Assembly (NCBI GenBank): GCA_028023455.1
Contig: JAQFVV010006699.1
Location: 1-64,000, forward strand
Length of the DNA stretch: 64,000 nucleotides
Direction: 5' to 3'
Source: Epiperipatus broadwayi
Taxonomy: Eukaryota > Onychophora > Udeonychophora > Euonychophora > Peripatidae
The notes under the pieces are model-generated. The model was not told the origin of the DNA and did not search any database. It worked only from the letters and a program-made list of their open reading frames with translations. This document shows, piece after piece, positions 56,836 through 64,000 of this stretch (position 1 is its first letter; every line of letters starts with the position of its first letter). Position numbers and translations under genes: made by a program.

Positions 56836-58500
56836 GTGCTTTCATTTTTATTTTTTCATTATCTCTTTCTGGACCTAAAGGATCATAAAGATTTATTAAT
56901 GTGTTTAATTTCAAATAATGAATATATTCGAGGAGTTATACTACAAATGGAAAAATTACATTTTGAATTGATTGATAAATATAATGTTGATTCAGAAAGA
57001 ATGAAATTTATTAATAACATTTTATTAAAGGCATTAGAATAAAATAATAAATGATAATGTGTATTATTCATTATATCCTTCAAGTTTTATTTGTCCACGT
57101 CTATTTGCTAATGTAAAATTGCATAAGGAAGGTTATCCCCTTAGAATAATTATGGATTTTGGAGGGTCTTTTATGTGTAAAACTAGTAAATATTTAGCTA
57201 AAATTTTACAGAATTTACCTGGATTTGGAAAATATTCGGTAATGTCATCTTTTGATTTTGTTGGAAAAATTAAAAAAATTAATTTGGACTGTGATGATGT
57301 TTTAGTATCAATGGATGTACCTGAGATGTATGGATCTATTGCCAGAGTTGATTCAATTAAGATTATTCATCAAGCCTTTTTGGAAAAGAAAATTGATAAT
57401 CAATTAATATGTTTTGTGATGAAGACTTTAAATTTTATTGAACAAAATATGAAATTAAACTGAGAGACTGCAAATATTATGAACAAAATATTGTAGCATC
57501 ATTTAATGGTAAATTTTATAAAATGTGTAAATGATGGCCAATCGGATTACCATTCGCGACACAGTTAGGTAGTTTTGTTTTGTGTTATTATGAAGAAAAG
57601 ATTCTAAGCAAATTTATATTTATGAGAAATATTAAGATATATATGAGATATGTGAATGATGTTTTTGTACGTGCTTTTTCAGAAATGACTGATACAATTT
57701 TTGACGAATATAATACATTAAAAAGTCTTAAATGGACTATGGAGAAAAAAAATATAATAATAGTATTAAATATTTAGATTTGATGATTTCAAGGAACAAT
57801 AATAAGATCGACTATAAATTGTTTATTAAACATATTGAAACGAGAGGGTATATTCCATATTTATCTAAAGTGCCACATAATTATAAAAGGGGTGGTTTTA
57901 GGTCTTTCTTATATAGAAATATTATTTTGTGTAAATAAATATTCATGTGATAAAATGAGAAAGATTAAAAATTATCTGGGTGAATTATTAAGTGTGGGTT
58001 ATAATATTAAAGAAATTTATCAGGTGAATTGTCAATTTAAAAAGAAAATTAATAGAACTGTTGGTAATGAAAAAATTGAGAATAAGAAATGGATTTATTT
58101 GTCTTTTTATGTTAATAATCAATTAAAATTTAAGAAAAAAGTTTATAATAGAATATATAATGTTTTTATGGATGGTTAATAATTCAAAAATAAGTTAGAA
58201 AAATAATATGAGTAATGTAATTTATATAATTTTTTGTGGGTGCAACTTATCATCTGTGGAGGAATCTAGATGTAATATGGAGAAAAGAATTAAAGAGCAT
58301 AAATTATTGTACGAAAGAGTTTAAGAAAAGTAGAGATATATACTGATAGTAATAATGACATGAAGTTATATACCGAATCTGTATTTTAGGATAATGATAG
58401 GAATTGTAATTTTAAATTTGATTTTGATATAAAAAGATAAACATTTTAGGTAAAATAAGAGATAATGAAAAAAGAAAAATGCAAGAGGCAGTTTTTATTA
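56836..58500 (+). pseudogene. Second Penelope-like element, RT and GIY-YIG remnant
   Basis: Plus strand, several frames. KLHKEGYPLRIIMDFGG (57115 on) is the finger block; YSVMSSFDFVGKIKKI and DDVLVSMDVPEMYGSI follow with the first catalytic Asp (57240-57340). WPIGLPFATQLGS (57535 on) is the palm block. The catalytic box reads YVND (57645-57660) where an active enzyme has YVDD. Then IKYLDLMISRNNNKI and an arginine-rich block. NVIYIIFCGCN and RIKEHK (58215-58300) mark the GIY-YIG domain. Stops, at least two frame breaks and the box substitution make it inactive. Opposite strand to the copy at 52700. Confidence 0.85.
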
Positions 58501-58726
58501 AAAGGTATAAAATACGATAATAAATAGACAGTCAGCAAATGTTTGGTTTGATGAATTGTGGGATATTTAAATCGGCTTGTGTTTCCAGTTGGTAATAGAT
58601 TACTTCATTTTTGAAATTTGATTTGATAATAATTATGAATATAATCAAAAAATATTTCTCTATAAAGTTTTATTTATATTATATTATAAGTTGTTTACAG
58701 TTATTACGAATATATTCAAGTATGGT

Positions 58727-58730
<4 letters not shown>
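58501..58730. other. AT-rich DNA, no feature
   Basis: Possible last part or 3' flank of the Penelope-like pseudogene. The frame at 58611-58793 runs into (TA)n and is not supported. Confidence 0.35.

Positions 58731-58756
<26 letters not shown>
58731..58756. repeat. (TA)n microsatellite
   Basis: Pure TA tract directly left of the hammerhead-derived array. Confidence 0.9.
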
Positions 58757-58757
<1 letters not shown>

Positions 58758-58789
58758 CAAATCGATATCTGTATTTCTTCACATATAAT

Positions 58790-60018
58790 ATAGAGAGAGT
58801 ACCAATAGCTCAAACAAGCTCTTAATTAATAAGTGTGGTATGAGAAAATATTTAAAATCTCTATCCAAAACACTCCCATCTCCAGACCAACTGGTTTCAA
58901 GCTTATGTCTCACATCAGTGAAGAGCTAGATTATTTGGACAGTGATGTAAAATATGAATTCAAAATCCAGCACTTATTTCATAGTAATATTTAAGTAGAA
59001 ACCCTGAAGTTTTCGGAGAAGAAAATGTCTTTAAATCTACTTATCTAACTTAAATAGATATATGGGACTGAACTAAATTCAGATCTACCATATTTTAAGA
59101 GCCTCAGCATAGCCAACGCCTTAAAGGTGAAATTATAATAATCAAAAAATCAAATCATATATAACGTGAGCTCAAGTAAGATCTTAATCAATAAGTGCAG
59201 TATAAGAAAATATTTAAAATCTCGATCCAGAACACTTCCATCTCCAGACCAACTGGTTTCGAGCTTATGGCTCACATCAATGAAAAGCTAGGTATCAACT
59301 CAAAACCCAGCACTTATTTCATAAGTAATATTTAATTAGAAATTGAAATTTTCAGACATGAAATGTCTTTAAATCCAGCTATCTAACTTAAATAGTTATA
59401 TGGGATTGAACTAAATTCATTCTAGCTATTCACTGACTTGAGCCATAAACTCAAAACCAGTCGGTATGGAGATAAGAGTGTTCTGGATAGAGATTTTAAA
59501 TATTATCTTATACCACACTTATTAATTAAGAGCTTGTTTGAGCCATTGGTATGCTCTCTGTATTGCATTTTTGTAAATACAAGCTTATAAAAGTAATGTC
59601 ACGTTATATGAGACTTGCTTTTTTTATTATTACAATTTTACCTTTAAAGTTTTGGCTATGCTGAGGCTATTAAAATATGGTAGATCTGAATTTAGGTCAG
59701 TGCCATATAGCTATTTAAGTTAGATAGCTGGATTTAAAGACATTTTCATGCCTGAAAATTTCAGAGATTCTACTTAAATATTATGTGTGAAATAAGTGCT
59801 GGGTTTTGAGTTGATATTTTAGATCTAGTGTCCAAATAGTTCTCCACTGACATGAGCTATAAGCTCAAGACTAGTTGGTCTGGAGATAAGAGTGTTCTGG
59901 ATAGAGATTTTAAATATTTTCTGATACCACACTTATTAATTAAGAGCATGTTTGAGCTATTAGTACGCTCTCTGTATTTCATTTTTGTAAATATAAGCTT
60001 ATACAAGTAATGTCATGT
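58790..60018. mobile_element. Hammerhead-derived array: minus, minus, then plus units
   Basis: Two minus-strand units spaced 362 bases (58790 and about 59155) share TCCAGACCAACTGGTTTC, GCACTTATTTCATA and GTCTTTAAATC. An inverted partial unit follows (59440-59600), then a full plus-strand unit (59610-60018). Same layout as 43740-44660. Each has a core of the type CTGAYRT-GAGC...GCTC-GAAA. The outer ends (GAGCTATTGGTACGCTCTCT) match 52455 and, loosely, the family A ends. No ORF. Confidence 0.8.
58876..58935 (-). ncRNA. Hammerhead-like core with substituted A9
   Basis: Minus strand: CTGATGT, a GAG...CTT stem II, GAAA, stem III ACCA/TGGT, C, then TGGAG. The T at position 9 and loss of CTCCA in stem I make activity unlikely. 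Related cores: minus strand near 59240-59290, plus strand near 59449-59495, 59842-59885 and 62238-62285. Confidence 0.45.
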
Positions 60019-60729
60019 TATACATTGGTGCAGTCAAAAAAGTTGTACCTACTTTAGAAGTTTTTAAAATTGGCAGACTGAGGTGTCCAAAGCAAATTTG
60101 TACTTACTCGGTAACATTTTTGGTTGTATTTCATAATAATGAAGTAATAATAAGAATAATCCTAGTTTCATAATGGAAAATTTAATTGGAAATTAGTTCA
60201 CCCTTGGGGGGAAATGTAGTAAAACTATCTAGTTCAATTTTTGAAACTAGTTTCGTAACTATTGAAAGTTAAAATGAAATAAATTTAAGTAAAAGAATTT
60301 TATTTGTTATGTTGTAAAATTGTAACTATTGAAAGTTAAAATGAAATAGATTTACGTAAAAAAAAAATATTTATTTTGTAGAAATTAAAATGTGCTAAAA
60401 GTAAATGAGTAATCTAGATATGGTAAGTAACTGAGATAGTAGCCTCGTTTTGGAAAACACTGCTCTTCAGTTTAAAGTAAAATTAGAATACGTTTGGTAA
60501 TACAAACCGTTATATATACACTGGGAGTTCAGGATCTGAGACAGCGTTGTTAAATAGTGTAAGATTAATATTGACAGTGCAAGCCAAACAGGTTTATGAA
60601 AACTTTTGCATCTCGTAACTGGATTGTAATCAAGTTAAATTGTAAACAGAGCGGCAGATTTGAACAAAGAAATCTGAATAGCCAGCAGTAAAATAGTACT
60701 GATTGTGGTTTTGATGGTGTAATTATTTC

Positions 60730-61180
60730 TGAAGTTGTCCAAGTTTATGGTTTGGAAAATAAATCTTCAAAGATTGTGGCAAAATGAGTGCCGCTTAAGT
60801 AATTGTCAAGTTGTGGGTTGGAAAAAAGAAATTACAAAACTTGTCAAGCGTTGTTAGCCGAGAGGTCATCGCACCCGCCTTGCAAGCAAGTAGTTGGTTG
60901 CAGACGGGTGTGGGTTCGCGTCCCGGCCGATGCTATGACATATGGAAAAAAAAAATCTACAAAACTTGTGACAAAAAAGAGTGCCGGTTAAATAATGGCC
61001 AATTGTGGGTTTAAAAAAAAAAAATCTGCAAAACTTGCGGCAAAAAAGATTGCCAAATCGCCAAGTTGTGGGTTTGAAAAAAAGAAATCTACAAGGCTTG
61101 CGGCAAAAAATAGTACCGGTTTAAGTAACGGGCAAAAAAATGGATTTGAAAAAAAAAATCTACCAGACGTGCCGTAAATA
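60730..61180. repeat. ~70-bp tandem array, about five units
   Basis: Units contain AAGTTGTGGGTTTGAAAAA, AAATCTACAAAACTTG, GGCAAAAAA and GAGTGCCGGTTAAGTAA. One unit is split by the SINE at 60845. The Lys-rich small frames across it are artefacts. Confidence 0.8.
60845..60957 (+). repeat. tRNA-like SINE, copy 3 (best preserved)
   Basis: A box TAGCCGAGAGG (60855-60865) and B box GGTTCGCGTCC (60913-60923) are close to the RNA polymerase III consensus. A CTTGCAA anticodon-like loop lies between, with a long variable arm as in Leu/Ser tRNAs. The tail is GCTATGACATATGG plus A10. TACAAAACTTGT stands on both sides (60833-60844 and 60958-60969), consistent with a target duplication, though the host tandem unit also contains it. 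Confidence 0.8.
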
Positions 61181-62002
61181 GAGCAGTTAAGAAATAGTGC
61201 ATAATTGGTAAATCAACATAGGTGCTATTGGAAATATTTATTAATGAAGAGATTAATAACAGTATATAAAAAGTAACAGTACAAAAGAGAACAAGTGAAT
61301 TTGCTTTCTAGTAATAACTGTTGAACTTCACAAAAGGTAAACTCCTAATTTGGGGGTGGGGTGCTACGTATTGCGTTATAATAATATCAGCAAGTAATAG
61401 AAAATTAAATACTTTAAAGATACACATCTAAAGATAAAAAAAGAGATAAACATTTCCAGTTTTATCCCCCCCCCCCTATGTGCGAGAAACTCACGAACCT
61501 CAGAGTGAATAGCAGTTTTGGAACGTGGACACGAAGCAAGACAAGGCTATCCCAGACTCTTGTGCATGGATGAGAAGAGCGTTATTTAAGGCCCAGTCAG
61601 AACAAGAGAATTGTCACGAGATAGCAGGGTAATCAGAAGACGGCATGCCGGCTGAAACCAGAATTCATGATCCAGCGAACTCTACCACTGAAGCTGCCAA
61701 AGCAGACGTATGGACTTATAGAGGCCATCCGTGCTTTATTATTATTTGTCGTAAGCCGCATGGCCTGATTATGTAAGCACATTATTAATATATTAAACCT
61801 GCTGTAATCGTAAGGCCAGTACTGTAATTCATATAGTAAATTACTAGTAAGAGTATATATGTAACCTAAATACATTAATATTGACTTGTTGTAAATATGT
61901 TAATGTCAGTTTGTTGTAAATAAACATTTGTTATTGTTAATTATTGGTAGTTGAAAATATTTTAGTTCATGTGGTTATTAGTAATGGGTGGAGGACACTG
62001 CA

Positions 62003-62440
62003 TATATGACTTGCTTTTTTGATTATTATAATTTTATCTTTAAGGCTTTGGCTATGCTGAGGCTATTAAAATATGGTAGATCTGAATTTAGTTCAGTCCC
62101 ATATAGCTATTTAAGATAGATAACTGAATTTAAAGACATTTTCATGTCCGAAAATTTCAGAGTTTTTACTTAAATATTACGCATGAAATAAGTGCTGGGT
62201 TTTGAGGTGATATTTTGGATCTAGTGTCAGAATATTCTAGCTCTCCACTCACATGAGTCATAAGCTCGAAACCAGTTGGTCTGGAGATGGGAGTGTTCTG
62301 GATAGAGATTTTAAATATTTTCTCATACCGTACTTATTAATTAAAAGCTTGTTTGAGCTATTGGTACGCTCTCTGTATTGCATTTTTGTAAATACAAGCT
62401 TATAAAAATAATGTCACGTTATATATGACTTGCTTTTTTG
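62003..62440 (+). repeat. Plus-strand unit of the hammerhead-derived family
   Basis: Colinear with 59610-60018 (GGCTATGCTGAGGCTATTAA, ATATGGTAGATCTGAATTTA, AGTGCTGGGTTTTGAG, the core at 62238-62285, and the GAGCTATTGGTACGCTCTCT end). The core reads CTCACAT, so two catalytic positions are lost. Confidence 0.8.
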
Positions 62441-62454
62441 ATTTTCCTTCAAAA

Positions 62455-62655
62455 TAATATATAAAAATTAATAAATAATATGAGAAAATGCAGTACTTAA
62501 AAGTTTATAAAAAATATATCTATAAACGTCACTTAGGAGCGCTTTCAATTATCCTTGTAGTTTTTGTCAATTACAAGGATAGATGGAAGCGCTCCTAAGT
62601 AACATTTATAAATATATTTTGTATAAACTTTTAAGTACTGCATTTTCTAATATAT
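62455..62655. repeat. Fold-back element, arms ~77 bp
   Basis: Arms 62483-62560 and 62573-62649 pair (GAAAATGCAGTACTTAAAAG; GGAGCGCTT; TCCTTGTA). One arm also exists at 14930-15115. No hammerhead core. Confidence 0.85.
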
Positions 62656-62669
62656 ACCTTCTATATATA

Positions 62670-63200
62670 TATAAAGATAGAAGGTATTCCACCTTTGTTG
62701 TTATAAGGAAGTTGCTTTGACAATAGATTGAGATTAAAGATGATATATTAATAATGAGATTAAAGATGGTATTGATAATGTGATTGTCTACGTGTTGACT
62801 GATTTTAATGATTAATTATTAACCCATTTAACCTTGAATATTATTACATTGATTATTTAAATAAGATATTGGGTGCAATTAAAAAATTATAATTGCAGTT
62901 TAAATGTCATAATTCATTATTTATTAGTCTGCATTCAGAACAGATTAGATTTACCTGTTAAAGAGGTTTATTTACATTTCTTTATATCAATGATTTCAAT
63001 TTCTGTGGTCAAGTTGCAATCTTTAGTGTCTATATAAATATACTGGACCAAAAATAAAGATAGAATTCCACGTTTATTGTTAAAATAAGGTTGCTTTGAA
63101 AACAGATCCATATTGGTGATTGTTATTGATATTGAAATTGTCTAACTCTTGACAGATTTAATGATTATAAATATACATATATATATATATATTCATTTAT
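62670..63200. repeat. Two-copy direct duplication, ~375-bp spacing
   Basis: AAAGATAGAA, TTCCAC, TTGTT, AAGGTTGCTTTGA-AACAGAT, GATTGT and GATTTTAATGATTA phrases at 62673-62815 recur in order at 63050-63165. Diverged, no ORF. Confidence 0.65.
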
Positions 63201-64000
63201 TAGTTTATAATATTTTTATACATAATGAGCTTACATGCAGACATTTTATTTACATATCTTTGGGAAAAATGCATAATATATGTACTTTATTTATAACTAC
63301 ATTTACGTATTATTCTACCAATATTTATTTTAAGAAAAAATATTTATAAGTAAGTTAAGATTATATTCAAAATGTTTGATTTGAAATAAGACAAATCAAA
63401 AGAATTTTAATAATGTAAACAATGAGTTATGATTTCCTCAAGGAGGAATGCTTTATTATAATCGGAACAATTTTGTTTGTGTGACCTTATAATTATTATA
63501 AGTGCACTTTTAATTAAAATAATTTTTTTCTTAACTTGTAATGTTTTAAAAATATTTCATTCAAATTTTTAAAATGTAGTTAACATATTAAATATTTTAT
63601 TACAAATAAATTCTTATTGAACACATTGAAATGACGAAATGTTATTAATCTGATTACGTTTTAATTTATTACTTATTTTCTATATTTGCCTAAAATATAA
63701 TTTTTAATTGTGTTTTTCATTGATAAGATCATATTTTAATAAATTTAAAATATTGGAAGTGCAAAATCAAGGTTTAAATTTTACAGCATAATGTTGCAAA
63801 TATATTACAAATGTCTTGAAATTGTTTATTAACTGCAAAGTTAATTAATCAAAAAATAAATCAAGAAATATAATATACAATTAATTGCTGTAGTTTTAAT
63901 AATGTGAATGATTACATATTTTGTTGATATTGCTTTATTATAGAGTGACATATTTTTATCTAGAAGAAATTAAAATTATATTACTAATTCTCTTTGTTGT
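63201..64000. other. AT-rich DNA, no feature
   Basis: No supported frame, repeat or RNA motif up to the window end. Confidence 0.4.

Larger units (their letters stand above)
60023..62002. mobile_element. Unclassified 1.98-kb insertion at a unit junction
   Basis: The plus-strand units at 59610-60018 and 62003-62440 would join as GTTATA-TATGACTTGC if this segment were absent, as they do at 59598. TATA flanks both ends (60019-60022 and 62003-62006), a possible 4-bp target duplication. It starts CATTGGTGCAGTC and ends GAGGACACTGCA. It contains a ~70-bp tandem array, a SINE and no ORF. The right part (61480-61980) is less AT-rich and has AATAAACATTTG near its end. It could be a non-autonomous LTR-type or Penelope-type element. 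Confidence 0.5.

Noticed and set aside
58731-62440. CRISPR-like array because of regularly recurring units
   Set aside because: Units are ~360-400 bp, diverged and partly inverted, and the genome is eukaryotic.

Overview
This is an AT-rich, gene-poor stretch of an invertebrate nuclear genome. I find no cellular protein-coding gene and no host exon. What can be read is a deep stack of transposable elements, simple repeats and fold-back repeats in long AT-rich DNA. Host assignment is weak: the elements (RTE-type LINE, Penelope-like elements with a GIY-YIG tail, Osvaldo/Ulysses/Woot-like Ty3/gypsy, tRNA-derived SINEs) fit many arthropods or lophotrochozoans and do not name a species.

Layout. 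1-590: GATA-type low-complexity DNA. 590-3960: AT-rich DNA holding a large palindrome (1745-1980), a fold-back element with an intact-looking hammerhead ribozyme (2591-2912), a decayed RTE fragment (3020-3420) and a tRNA-like SINE (3845-3960). 7790-11690: two RTE pseudogenes head to head, one with a recent 356-bp tandem duplication. 16015-18716: a LINE with a zinc-knuckle ORF1 and the endonuclease half of ORF2, cut off by a 13.7-kb Ty3/gypsy element (18717-32438, minus strand) with unusually long 3.6-3.8-kb LTRs and a pol broken at two homopolymers. 36652-43603: a hammerhead-bearing fold-back element split by an inner fold-back (36861-37490) and by a non-autonomous LTR element (37499-43409) that encodes only a coiled-coil Gag-like protein. 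43740-44660, 54950-55700, 58790-60018 and 62003-62440: arrays of ~360-400-bp units, tandem and inverted, most carrying a hammerhead or hammerhead-derived core. 52700-54560 (minus) and 56836-58500 (plus): two Penelope-like pseudogenes. Large (TAA)n, (AAT)n/(ATT)n, (TATC)n and (TA)n tracts punctuate the window.

How the parts relate. The most interesting theme is a set of type-I hammerhead ribozyme cores inside short, non-coding, (TA)n-flanked elements in dimeric and fold-back arrangements. This resembles the retrozymes and Penelope-associated hammerheads known from metazoans. The two Penelope-like pseudogenes are relatives of a plausible mobilising enzyme, though that link is inference. The pairing given here was traced by eye; no folding or database search was run.
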